Shown here one piece after another: positions 1-6,547 of a DNA stretch of 17,534 bases. This stretch comes from Acetobacteraceae bacterium (GTDB lineage Bacteria > Pseudomonadota > Alphaproteobacteria > Acetobacterales > Acetobacteraceae). Every line of letters starts with the position of its first letter. The first letter of the stretch is position 1. A model generated the notes under the pieces. That model searched no databases, was not told the origin of the DNA, and worked only from the letters and a program-made list of their open reading frames with translations. The stretch lies in contig CANJXD010000059.1 in assembly GCA_947478535.1 (NCBI GenBank), forward strand, positions 1-17,534, given 5' to 3'. Made by a program: the position numbers and the translations under genes.

Positions 1-1
1 C

Positions 2-586
2 CTGACCATGGACCAGTACATGGCCGCTCCCTGGGTGGTGGAGCCGATCCGGCGTGATGATTGCTGCCTGGTGTCGGACGGTGCGGCGGCGCTGGTGGTG
101 ATGAGCGCGCGGCGAGCGCGGGAGATGGGCATCGCCCAGCCCGTGCCCATCCTCGGCTTCGGCCAGGGCCAGACCTCGCTCGACCTGCCGCAGCGCGACG
201 TGCTGACGACGACGCAGGCCAAGGTCTCCGCGCAGACGGCCTTCGCCATGGCGGGCCTCGGGCCTGAACGCGTGCGCGTGGCCCAGATCTATGATTGCTT
301 CACCATCGCCGTGCTGATGACGTTGGAGGATTACGGCTTCTGCAAGCCGGGCCAGGCCGGCGCCTTCGCGGCGGCAGGGGGCATCGGCCTGTCAGGCGCG
401 CTGCCGCTCAACACCAGTGGCGGGCTGCTGTCTGAAACCGGCATGCCGGGCCTGCAACTCGTGCTGGAAGCCGTGCGGCAGATGCGTGGCACGGCGCGGT
501 TGCAGGTGCCGGGCGCCGATGTCGCCGTGGTGAGCAACCAGGGCGGCACCATGCATACCCACGCGACGCTGATCCTCGGGAACTGA
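2..586 (+). CDS. Thiolase-superfamily / lipid-transfer (SCP-x-like) protein, C-terminal part (5' end outside window)
   Basis: The reading frame is open to the left edge, so the true start lies outside; the ATG at 8 is probably internal. About 195 C-terminal residues remain. Visible landmarks are a LVSDGAAALVV segment, a YDCFTI segment and an NTSGGLLSE segment, which match the C-terminal half of SCP-x/acetyl-CoA acetyltransferase-like proteins. Classical thiolases have a catalytic GHP motif after the NxxGG segment; here the residues are SETGMPG, so that histidine is absent. The last catalytic Cys-Gly loop is replaced by SNQGGTMHTHA. Family knowledge: such thiolase-like proteins next to DUF35 genes include the Ltp2-type aldolases of steroid side-chain breakdown and lipid-transfer thiolases. 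Only 3 nt separate it from the DUF35 gene, so the two are probably cotranslated partners. Function as thiolase versus retro-aldolase cannot be decided because the N-terminal cysteine region is missing. Confidence 0.88.
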   Translation: MTMDQYMAAPWVVEPIRRDDCCLVSDGAAALVVMSARRAREMGIAQPVPILGFGQGQTSLDLPQRDVLTTTQAKVSAQTAFAMAGLGPERVRVAQIYDCFTIAVLMTLEDYGFCKPGQAGAFAAAGGIGLSGALPLNTSGGLLSETGMPGLQLVLEAVRQMRGTARLQVPGADVAVVSNQGGTMHTHATLILGN

Positions 587-589
587 GCC

Positions 590-982
590 ATGGACCTGCC
601 AACACCAGAGGTGACCGAGCTGACGAAGCCCTACTGGGACGGGCTGAAGGACGGCCACCTGTTGATCCAGCGCTGCCGCTGCGGCCATGCGCAATTGCCG
701 GCACGGCGCGAATGCACCGCCTGCCTCGGCGATGACCTGGCGTGGGAGGCATCCTCCGGACGGGGCCAGGTGGTCAGCTACGTCGTCTACCACACCGCGC
801 ATCACGAGGCGTTCCGCGACCGCCTGCCCTACAACGTCGCCATCGTCGCCCTCGCGGAGGGGCCGCGCCTCATCACCAACATCCTCGCACCGCCCTCGGC
901 GTTGCGGTGCGACATGCCGGTGGCGCTGGCGATCGAGCGGGAAGGAGATTTCGCCCTGGCCCGCTTCGCCCCCGCGCCATGA
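590..982 (+). CDS. Zn-ribbon/OB-fold DUF35 protein (thiolase partner)
   Basis: This 130-residue protein has the two-part DUF35 layout. An N-terminal helix (PYWDGLKDGHL, residues 14-24) leads into a rubredoxin-like zinc ribbon with cysteines 29, 31, 42 and 45 (CxC...CxxC), followed by an OB-fold from about residue 55 (GRGQVVSYVVYH). The length is normal for the family. DUF35 proteins bind acyl-CoA and act as obligatory partners of neighbouring thiolase-like enzymes, for example ChsH2 with Ltp2 in steroid side-chain retro-aldol cleavage. The start is 3 nt after the thiolase stop, and its TGA overlaps an ATG in an ATGA arrangement (see the small ORF at 979). All four zinc ligands are present, so it looks functional. 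The specific acyl-CoA is unknown. Confidence 0.9.
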   Translation: MDLPTPEVTELTKPYWDGLKDGHLLIQRCRCGHAQLPARRECTACLGDDLAWEASSGRGQVVSYVVYHTAHHEAFRDRLPYNVAIVALAEGPRLITNILAPPSALRCDMPVALAIEREGDFALARFAPAP

Positions 983-1047
983 CCGAAATGCGCTTCGCTT
1001 CCACCGCGGCGGCGCGGGGCTGTGTGAAGAACGGTGCCATGGCCTAG
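979..1047 (+). CDS. 22-codon ORF coupled by ATGA overlap; possible remnant of a lost operon gene
   Basis: The ATG at 979-981 overlaps the DUF35 stop (ATGA), the usual sign of translational coupling to a next operon gene. The frame runs only 22 codons and ends at TAG (1045-1047). The short product (begins MTEMRFASTA) matches no family I recognise. The simplest reading is that a third gene of the thiolase-DUF35 operon once began here and was removed by a deletion, leaving its first codons. A chance ATGA is equally possible at this size. Confidence 0.25.
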   Translation: MTEMRFASTAAARGCVKNGAMA

Positions 1048-1186
1048 GCGGTGGAGGATGATCGCTGGGGCCATCTGCCCCACCGTGCCTCCGACCCCGC
1101 CTGCAACCCGGTGATGGCGACGGTGGCACACATCACCGTCGCGCAGGTCCCGTGTTTGATCCCAGGTTTTGCTGGTGCAACGCGTT

Positions 1187-1207
1187 GTACGGCCTGGAAG
1201 GCCGTAC
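1187..1207. terminator. Perfect 9-bp hairpin with 3-nt loop, possible bidirectional terminator
   Basis: GTACGGCCT (1187-1195) is followed by GGA and then AGGCCGTAC (1199-1207), an exact inverted repeat. It lies 26 nt past the stop of the minus-strand receptor gene and downstream of the plus-strand thiolase operon, exactly between two convergent transcription units. No T-run follows on either strand, so intrinsic termination is plausible but not proven. The rest of the 983-1232 gap shows no other gene signal. Confidence 0.45.
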
Positions 1208-1232
1208 TGACGTGTGCCTGCAAGGCGGCCCC

Positions 1233-2213
1233 TCAGCTGTCCAGGGTGATGCCGAGGTCGCGGATCAGCGGCCCCCAGATCGCCGTCTCGCTGGCGATCA
1301 GGTCGCGCATCTGCTCGCTCGAGCCTGGAAAGGGCTCGAGACTGACCGAGCGCAAGCGCTGCGCGATCTCCGGGTTGCGCAGCGCGCGCTCGAGCTCCGC
1401 CTGAAGCCGCACGACGATCGCATCCGGCGTGCCGGCCGGCACCGCCACCCCCTGCCAGGAATACACGTCGGCGCCCGTGATGCCCTGCTCAGCGAAGGTC
1501 GGCACGTCGGGCAGCAGTTCGAGCCGCTGCGGCGCAGGAATGCCGATCGCCCGCACACGCGCGCCCTGGATCGCCGGCGCGGCGGAGGCATAGTCGCTGA
1601 CGCTGGCCTGTACGACGCCGGCGACCAGGTCGGTCACCGCCGGTGCGCCGCCGCGGTAAGCGACCTGCGTGACCTGGATGCCGGTGGCGCGGATCAGACG
1701 CTCGGTGCCCAGATGATTCGGCGTGCCGGTGCCCGCATGCGCAAAGTTCAGCGTATTCGGCCGGGCGCGCGCGAGCGCGATGAGCTCCGCCGCTGTGCGC
1801 GCCGGCACGTCGGGATGCACGAGCAGCACGTAGGGGAAGCGCGCGATGGGGGCGACCGGGCGGAAATCGCGAATGGGGTCGTAGGGCAGGCGCCGCGCCA
1901 TGGCGGGCGTGATGACCAGCGCGGTCAGGTCGGCCGAGAGCAGCGTATAGCCATCCGGCGCGGAGCGCGCGGCCATCTCGGTGGCTGGAATGGTCGCGCC
2001 GCCGCCGCGGTTCTCCACCGCGATGTTCTGGCCGATCGCGGTGCCCACCGCGGCGGCCAGGGTGCGCGCCAGGAAGTCCGAGCCACCGCCGGCGGCATAG
2101 GGCACGATCCAGCGCAGCGATCGCGACGGCCAGGGCGCCTGCGCCTTGGCTGCCATGGGTAGAAGGGCGCCGGTGGCGAGGCCGCCCAGCAGGCGTCGGG
2201 TCGTCGTGGTCAT
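1233..2213 (-). CDS. Tripartite tricarboxylate transporter-type periplasmic receptor (Bug/TctC family)
   Basis: The 326-residue product is the usual Bug-family length. The N-terminus (TRRLLGGLATGALLPMAAKAQA) is a signal peptide with likely cleavage after AQA at about residue 25; the RR pair could allow Tat export. The mature part opens with the family's WPSRSLRWIVPYAAGGGSD-type segment, continues with an APDGYTLL segment, and keeps the two-lobed solute-receptor pattern to the end. The ATG at 2213 has a strong AGGGAGGA ribosome site just upstream. These proteins capture carboxylates, aromatic acids or similar solutes in the periplasm. No TctA/TctB membrane genes are in the window, so it may be an orphan receptor, as is common in this family. 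It is divergent from the SDR gene and sits inside the catabolic block, suggesting capture of that pathway's substrate. Confidence 0.92.
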   Translation of the reverse strand: MTTTTRRLLGGLATGALLPMAAKAQAPWPSRSLRWIVPYAAGGGSDFLARTLAAAVGTAIGQNIAVENRGGGATIPATEMAARSAPDGYTLLSADLTALVITPAMARRLPYDPIRDFRPVAPIARFPYVLLVHPDVPARTAAELIALARARPNTLNFAHAGTGTPNHLGTERLIRATGIQVTQVAYRGGAPAVTDLVAGVVQASVSDYASAAPAIQGARVRAIGIPAPQRLELLPDVPTFAEQGITGADVYSWQGVAVPAGTPDAIVVRLQAELERALRNPEIAQRLRSVSLEPFPGSSEQMRDLIASETAIWGPLIRDLGITLDS

Positions 2214-2243
2214 GGTATCCTCCCTGGGTGAGATCGGGCCGCG

Positions 2244-2260
2244 TGGTCACGCCGCGACCA
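2244..2260. promoter_or_regulatory. Short dyad between divergent receptor and SDR genes
   Basis: TGGTC (2244-2248) and GACCA (2256-2260) form an inverted repeat with a 7-nt spacer in the roughly 86-nt region between the divergent starts. It could be an operator serving both promoters. The arms are only 5 bp in GC-rich DNA, so chance is a serious alternative. Confidence 0.2.
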
Positions 2261-2299
2261 TGCGTGGCAGAATGCGCCGGAGCAAGGAAAGGGCATCCG

Positions 2300-3025
2300 G
2301 TGCAACGATTCGAGGGGCGCGTCGTGCTGGTGACGGGCGCGGCCGGCGCGATCGGCAGGGCGATCCGCGCGCGGCTTGCCGAGGAGGGCGCAACAGTCAT
2401 CGGCGGCGATCGCATGGCGGGCGATGATGGCGCGGATATGCTGCTCGACGTCACGCAGGAAGCGTCCTGGGCGGCTTTGGCGGCCGTGGTTGCCGATCGC
2501 CATGGTCGGCTGGATGCGCTGGTGAACTGCGCCGGCGTGCTGGCCACCGGAAGCATCGAGCAGACCGAGCCGGCGGCGTGGCAGCGCCTGCTCGACGTCA
2601 ACCTGACGGGTGCCTTCCTCGGCTGCCGCGCCATGCTGCCGCTGCTGCGCCAGGGCGACGGGCGCAGCGTGGTGAACATCGCCTCGGTCGTCGGGCTGCG
2701 CGGCAACCAGGGCATGGCGGCCTATGCCGCCAGCAAGGGCGGCGTCGTCGCGCTGACCTATGCGATGGCGCTGGACCACGCCGCGGAGAGCATCCGCGTC
2801 AACGCCGTATGTCCCGGCACGATCGAGGGGCCGATGGCCGATGGCTTCCTGGCGGGAAACCCCGATGCCGCGCGGCTGCGCGCGGCATCGATCGCGCGGC
2901 ACCCGATGGGCCGCTATGGCCGGCCGGAGGAAGTCGCCGCGGCGGTGGCCTTCCTCGCCAGCGAAGACGCCTCCTTTATCACCGGCGTCGCCCTGCCGGT
3001 GGATGGCGGCCGCAGCACACGGTAG
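2300..3025 (+). CDS. Short-chain dehydrogenase/reductase (classical SDR)
   Basis: A GTG start at 2300 is chosen because an AAGGAAAGG ribosome site (about 2284-2292) precedes it and the Rossmann fold begins immediately; an upstream ATG at 2228 would add 24 unrelated residues. The product is 241 residues, typical for classical SDRs. Seen: the TGxxxGIG-type nucleotide motif (TGAAGAIG, residues 12-19), acidic D37 after the second strand (favours NAD(H)), NCAG at 76-79, N101, S129, and Y142-x3-K146. All four catalytic positions are present. C-terminal SFITGVALPVDGG is a standard SDR ending. It should oxidise a secondary alcohol or reduce a ketone. Its place between receptor and GntR/dehydrogenase genes suggests a catabolic alcohol dehydrogenase. 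It converges on the GntR gene with only 11 nt between stops. Confidence 0.93.
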   Translation: MQRFEGRVVLVTGAAGAIGRAIRARLAEEGATVIGGDRMAGDDGADMLLDVTQEASWAALAAVVADRHGRLDALVNCAGVLATGSIEQTEPAAWQRLLDVNLTGAFLGCRAMLPLLRQGDGRSVVNIASVVGLRGNQGMAAYAASKGGVVALTYAMALDHAAESIRVNAVCPGTIEGPMADGFLAGNPDAARLRAASIARHPMGRYGRPEEVAAAVAFLASEDASFITGVALPVDGGRSTR

Positions 3026-3036
3026 GCGCGCTTGCA

Positions 3037-3711
3037 TCAGTTGCGTCGCAACACGCGAAGCAGGCGGCGCTCGACCTCATCCATATGGTGCAGGACGAGG
3101 CGTTCGGCCCTCAGCGCATCGCCAGCACGATAGGCGGCGAGGATTTCGGCATGCTCGCCGCTGCGCACATAGGGCGTTTCCTTCACCGCCAGCATGGCGC
3201 AGTAGCGGATCACATTCGCCCAGAGCGACTGGATGAAGTCCAGCAGCCTCGGCTGGTCTGCCGCGTCATAGAGTGCGGCGTGAAACGCCCAGTTCAGGCG
3301 CATCCAGGCCAGGTGGTCCTCCGGGTGCGCCAGTTCGCGCAAGGCCGCTTCGGCGCGGGCGAATTGCGCCGCGCCGGCGCGCGGGACGGATGCCGCGATC
3401 GCCATCGGCTCCAGCGTGCGGCGCAAGCGCCAGATTTCCTGCGCATCCGCGACGGAGACGGGGGCCACGAAGTAGCCGCGCCGCTCCGCCAGCACCACGA
3501 AGCCCTCGCTCTCCAGCGTCTTGAGCGCCTCACGCACCGGGATGTGGCTCACGCCGAATTCGTCGGCCAGGCGCTGCTGCTTGATCTGCGCCCCGGCCGG
3601 GTAACGCCCCGCCAGGATCGCATCCCGCAGCAGCCGCCCGACCTCGACGGCCGCACTGCCGAAAGCGGCGGGTGCTGCGGCATGCGCGTCGCGGATCGGT
3701 TCGATGTCCAT
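3037..3711 (-). CDS. GntR-family transcriptional regulator with FCD ligand domain
   Basis: The 224-residue product has an N-terminal winged helix (about residues 22-80, with the LADEFGVSHIPVREALKTLESEGFV signature spread over 48-72) and an all-helical FCD domain (about 85-215, from the DAQEIWRLRRTLEP segment). FCD regulators usually repress catabolic operons and release DNA when a carboxylate effector binds, often with a metal held by Asp/His residues of the FCD pocket. It is divergently transcribed from the SnoaL-FAD pair with an 80-nt gap containing a palindrome over the probable -10 box (see 3750-3762), so autorepression and control of those genes is the natural inference. The effector is probably a pathway carboxylate. 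Confidence 0.92.
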   Translation of the reverse strand: MDIEPIRDAHAAAPAAFGSAAVEVGRLLRDAILAGRYPAGAQIKQQRLADEFGVSHIPVREALKTLESEGFVVLAERRGYFVAPVSVADAQEIWRLRRTLEPMAIAASVPRAGAAQFARAEAALRELAHPEDHLAWMRLNWAFHAALYDAADQPRLLDFIQSLWANVIRYCAMLAVKETPYVRSGEHAEILAAYRAGDALRAERLVLHHMDEVERRLLRVLRRN

Positions 3712-3735
3712 GCGGCGAGGCGGCCCCTGGGCGTG

Positions 3736-3763
3736 TTGACCTCAAAATCCTATAAGATATAGC
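3736..3763 (+). promoter_or_regulatory. Sigma70-like promoter for the SnoaL-FAD operon
   Basis: TTGACC at 3736-3741 and TATAGC at 3758-3763 are separated by 16 nt, close to the housekeeping consensus, in an island that is strikingly AT-rich for this window. A GGAAGGA ribosome site at 3777-3783 and the ATG at 3792 follow at suitable distances. Confidence 0.55.
3750..3762. promoter_or_regulatory. Likely GntR operator (CTATA-AGA-TATAG)
   Basis: Perfect 5-bp arms CTATA (3750-3754) and TATAG (3758-3762) flank a 3-nt centre. Short palindromes with a small odd centre are typical FCD-GntR sites. It overlaps the proposed -10 box of the SnoaL operon and lies 39 nt upstream of the gntR start, which fits repression in both directions. 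Confidence 0.5.
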
Positions 3764-3791
3764 CTCTGTCAAACCTGGAAGGACAGCCCGC

Positions 3792-4256
3792 ATGGACCAC
3801 GCAAGTCGTCGCGCGATCGAGGCGGAGTGTGCCCGCCTGCCCAATGCCTATGCCGTCTTCATCGACTTCCGCCGCTTCGATGAGCTGTGCGACCTGTTCA
3901 CCGAGGACGCGGTGCTGAACCTCGATGGCTGGCCGCTGGCGGGGCGCGAGGCGATCCGCGGCTACATGCACAGCCGCCCGAAGACGCGGACCACGCGCCA
4001 CGCTGTCTCGAACATCCTCATCGAGGTGCAGGACGAGACGCGCGCCATCGGCACCACCTACGTCACCAGCTACCGCTTCGATGCCGCCGACGAGAAGCCG
4101 CGCACGCGCATCCCCTTCGACGGCCCATTCTTCATGGGCAACTACCACGACGAGTATGTGTGCCAGGACGGCGTCTGGCGCTTCGCCGGGCGCAAGATCG
4201 ACGCGATCTTCATGCGCCCCGCCGCCTATGACGTCTGGAACGAGATCCTCCGCTGA
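3792..4256 (+). CDS. SnoaL-like/NTF2-fold protein, probable dehydratase or isomerase
   Basis: This 154-residue protein has the cone-shaped alpha+beta NTF2-like layout: N-terminal helices (NAYAVFIDFRRFDELCDLF, residues 18-36), FTEDAVLNLDG at the first strand, GREAIRGYM, then curved beta strands ending in WRFAGRKIDAIFM. Y20, D25 and H70 are spaced like the tyrosine-aspartate-histidine set of SnoaL-type dehydratases such as scytalone dehydratase and the bile acid dehydratase BaiE; assigning them as catalytic is inference. A clear AAGGA ribosome site lies 8 nt before the ATG. The FAD dehydrogenase gene starts 8 nt after the stop, so both are one operon, presumably catalysing consecutive steps on one compound. 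Related folds also serve as ring-hydroxylase small subunits, but no large subunit is present. Confidence 0.82.
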   Translation: MDHASRRAIEAECARLPNAYAVFIDFRRFDELCDLFTEDAVLNLDGWPLAGREAIRGYMHSRPKTRTTRHAVSNILIEVQDETRAIGTTYVTSYRFDAADEKPRTRIPFDGPFFMGNYHDEYVCQDGVWRFAGRKIDAIFMRPAAYDVWNEILR

Positions 4257-4264
4257 GCGCCACG

Positions 4265-5947
4265 ATGCACGCACTGCCCGACGCCTGTGACGTGTTGGTC
4301 GTGGGTGCTGGCGCGGGCGGTATGGCGGCGGCCTTCGCCGCCTCGCACGCCGGCCTCGACGTTGTGCTGGTGGAGAAGGAGGCCGTCGTCGGTGGCTCGA
4401 CCGCGCTGTCGGGCGGGGTGATCTGGGCGCCGGGCAACGGACTTTTCAGCGGACCGCGCGAGGCCGATCCGGCCCATGCGGCACTGACCTATCTGCGCGC
4501 GGAGGCCGGCAACAGGCTCGACGAGACCCTCGCCCGGCGCTTCCTGGACCAGGTGCCGCGAGTCATCGATTTCCTGGTCGCTCAGGCGGGGCTGCACCTC
4601 GTTGCCCCGATCTATCCCGACTACCACCCCGCCTTGCCCGGCTGGTCCGCTGGCGGCCGCGCCGTGCGACCTGCGCCCTTCGATGGCCGCCGCCTCGGCG
4701 CCGATCTCGCGCTGCTGCGCCAGCCCCTGCCGGCGATGCTGCTGCTGGGGGGGATGATGGTCAGCGCCGAGGACATCGTCCCGCTGACACAGGCGACGCG
4801 TTCGCCCATCGCGGCGCTCGCAGCGATGCGCCTTCTCGGGCGCTACGCGGCCGACCGCCTGCGCCATGGGCGCGCAACGCGGCTGACCAATGGCAATGCG
4901 CTGGCGGGCGGGCTGCTGCATGCCCTGCTGGCACGCGGCGTCCGGCCCCATACCGGAGTCGCGCTGCAGGACATCCTGCTAAAGGAGGGGCGCGCGGTCG
5001 GCGCCGTACTGGCGCGGCGCGGCGCGCAGCACCGCATCCATGCGCGGCGCGGCGTCGTGCTGGCCACCGGCGGCGTGCCACATGACACGGCGCTGCGCGC
5101 GGAACTCGGACTGGCGGGGATCGGCCCTTCGCTCGCGCCACGCAGTGCCACCGGTGACGGGGTGCGCGCGGCGCGCGCCGCGGGCGGGACCTTGCGCGAC
5201 GACATTGCCTCCCCGGTGGCCTGGGTGCCGGTGTCGGATGTGCCCATCTCGGATAAGCCGGGGCCGGATGGCGGTTCGACGCCCTATCCGCATTTCTTCG
5301 ATCGCAGCAAGCCCGGCTTCCTGATCGTCGGCCGCGGCGGGCGCCGCTTCGCGAGCGAGGCGCTGTCCTATCACGACCTCGGCCCGCTGATCGCGGCACA
5401 GCCCGGCGGCGAGGCCTTCCTGATCTGCGATCAGCGCGCCATGCGCCGGCATGGCATGGGCGCCGCACGCCCCTGGCCCGCCACGAACCACGCCCTGCGC
5501 AGGAACGGCTATCTCATCCGAGAGGCAACACCCGAGGCACTGGCACAGCGGCTCGGCGTGGATCCCGGGAACCTCGCCGATACGATTACGACCTGGAACC
5601 TGATGGCTGCGCGCGGGGAGGATCCTGCGTTCAACAAGGGCGGCGACGCCTATCAGCGCCATATCGGCGAAGCCGGGCACGCGCCCAATCCGTGCATCGG
5701 ACCGCTGAGCGAGCCGCCCTTCTTCGCGGTGCGGCTGCGCGCCGGTGATATCGGTACCTTCGCCGGACTGCGCGTGGACGGGGATGCGCGTGTCCTGCGC
5801 GCCGACGGGACGCCCATCGTCGGACTGCACGCCGTGGGCAACGACATGGCCAGCGTGATGGGAGGCACCTACCCAGGGCCGGGAATTACCCTCGGCCCGG
5901 GGCTCACCTTCGGTGTGCTTGCGGCAGAGCGCCTGGCCGCGGGCTGA
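4265..5947 (+). CDS. FAD-dependent dehydrogenase, KstD / fumarate reductase flavoprotein superfamily
   Basis: The 560-residue product begins with an ADP-binding GxGxxG Rossmann motif (VVGAGAGGMAAAFA, about residues 13-26) and VEKEAVVGGSTALSGG, the FAD pyrophosphate segment. NGNALAGGLL (about 215-224), a SYHDLG segment and the C-terminal YPGPGITLGPGLTFG segment correspond to places where 3-ketosteroid delta1-dehydrogenases carry substrate-binding tyrosines and the FAD-binding C-terminal loop. No signal peptide is seen, so it acts in the cytoplasm. The likely chemistry is flavin-dependent alpha,beta-desaturation of a cyclic ketone, or the reverse enone reduction. It is cotranscribed with the SnoaL-like gene. 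Steroid specificity is not shown; distant relatives act on terpenoid or other cyclic ketones. Its 3' end overlaps an antisense, decayed hydrolase frame. Confidence 0.87.
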   Translation: MHALPDACDVLVVGAGAGGMAAAFAASHAGLDVVLVEKEAVVGGSTALSGGVIWAPGNGLFSGPREADPAHAALTYLRAEAGNRLDETLARRFLDQVPRVIDFLVAQAGLHLVAPIYPDYHPALPGWSAGGRAVRPAPFDGRRLGADLALLRQPLPAMLLLGGMMVSAEDIVPLTQATRSPIAALAAMRLLGRYAADRLRHGRATRLTNGNALAGGLLHALLARGVRPHTGVALQDILLKEGRAVGAVLARRGAQHRIHARRGVVLATGGVPHDTALRAELGLAGIGPSLAPRSATGDGVRAARAAGGTLRDDIASPVAWVPVSDVPISDKPGPDGGSTPYPHFFDRSKPGFLIVGRGGRRFASEALSYHDLGPLIAAQPGGEAFLICDQRAMRRHGMGAARPWPATNHALRRNGYLIREATPEALAQRLGVDPGNLADTITTWNLMAARGEDPAFNKGGDAYQRHIGEAGHAPNPCIGPLSEPPFFAVRLRAGDIGTFAGLRVDGDARVLRADGTPIVGLHAVGNDMASVMGGTYPGPGITLGPGLTFGVLAAERLAAG

Positions 5948-6492
5948 ACGGCGCAGCCTCGGACAATCAACGCCGCCACGACGAGCGCGTGCAATGGGCG
6001 CGCCGCCCGCGTCACTACCGGCGGCGTGGGCAGGGCCGCGGTCGTCGCGACCAACCGGCGCTCGAAGAGGGTAGGGTTGGCGGTGCAATGCGCGGTGACC
6101 CGGCCGAGATCCGGCGTCCCACCCGCCACCACATGCTCGATCACCGCCGTGAATTGGCGCGTGCGGGCGCCGATATCCCTGGCGCCGGAAGTGTCCGCCG
6201 TGTTGTCGCCGGTATGGGTTGGCGCGGCGACGATGAAACCTGCCTGGGCGAGAGCGAGGGCCGTATCCACATGCCCGGTGAAGGAACTGCCGCTGCCGTG
6301 CGAGATGACGATGAGAGGCAGGGCGCGGCCCCGCACCGGGGCACCCGGCGCCGGATACCACAGGGCTGTTTCGATGGCGGCCGCCGTGCCGTTCGGCACC
6401 GCGGTGACAACGAATCCGACGATCCCATCATCGGCCCAGGCCGGGAGACAGGCGGCAAAGAATACAAGCACGACCGCGCGGAGGAGGCGCAT
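5869..6492 (-). pseudogene. Decayed secreted alpha/beta hydrolase (dienelactone-hydrolase-like), nucleophile region deleted and C-terminus lost
   Basis: The ATG at 6492 follows a GGAAAG ribosome site and starts a clean signal peptide (MRLLRAVVLVFFAACLPAWA). The next 100 residues look intact: LWYPAPG, LPLIVISHGSGSSFTGH (oxyanion loop region) and ALAQAGFIVAAPTHTGDN match secreted predicted dienelactone hydrolases. Around 6126 the frame passes from AVIEHVV directly to AGGTPDLGRV. From family knowledge, about 30 residues holding the GxSxG nucleophile elbow should lie between these. From about 5965 the sequence is no longer hydrolase and runs into the antisense 3' end of the FAD gene, so the catalytic Asp/His region is gone too. 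No active enzyme is expected. It lies 55 nt downstream of the MDR gene, probably on the same transcript. Confidence 0.75.
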
Positions 6493-6547
6493 CGGCTGAG
6501 CTTTCCGGCCAGGACGATGAACGATTGCAAGGGACACGAACGCATTC

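Noticed and set aside
1489..2715. 408-codon minus-strand frame across the receptor and SDR genes
   Set aside because: It crosses two well-supported genes in a different frame and has Arg/Pro/Ala-rich low-complexity sequence.
4979..6361. 460-codon minus-strand frame over the FAD gene and hydrolase
   Set aside because: The translation has no domain and the FAD gene on the other strand explains the region; long antisense frames are common at this GC content.
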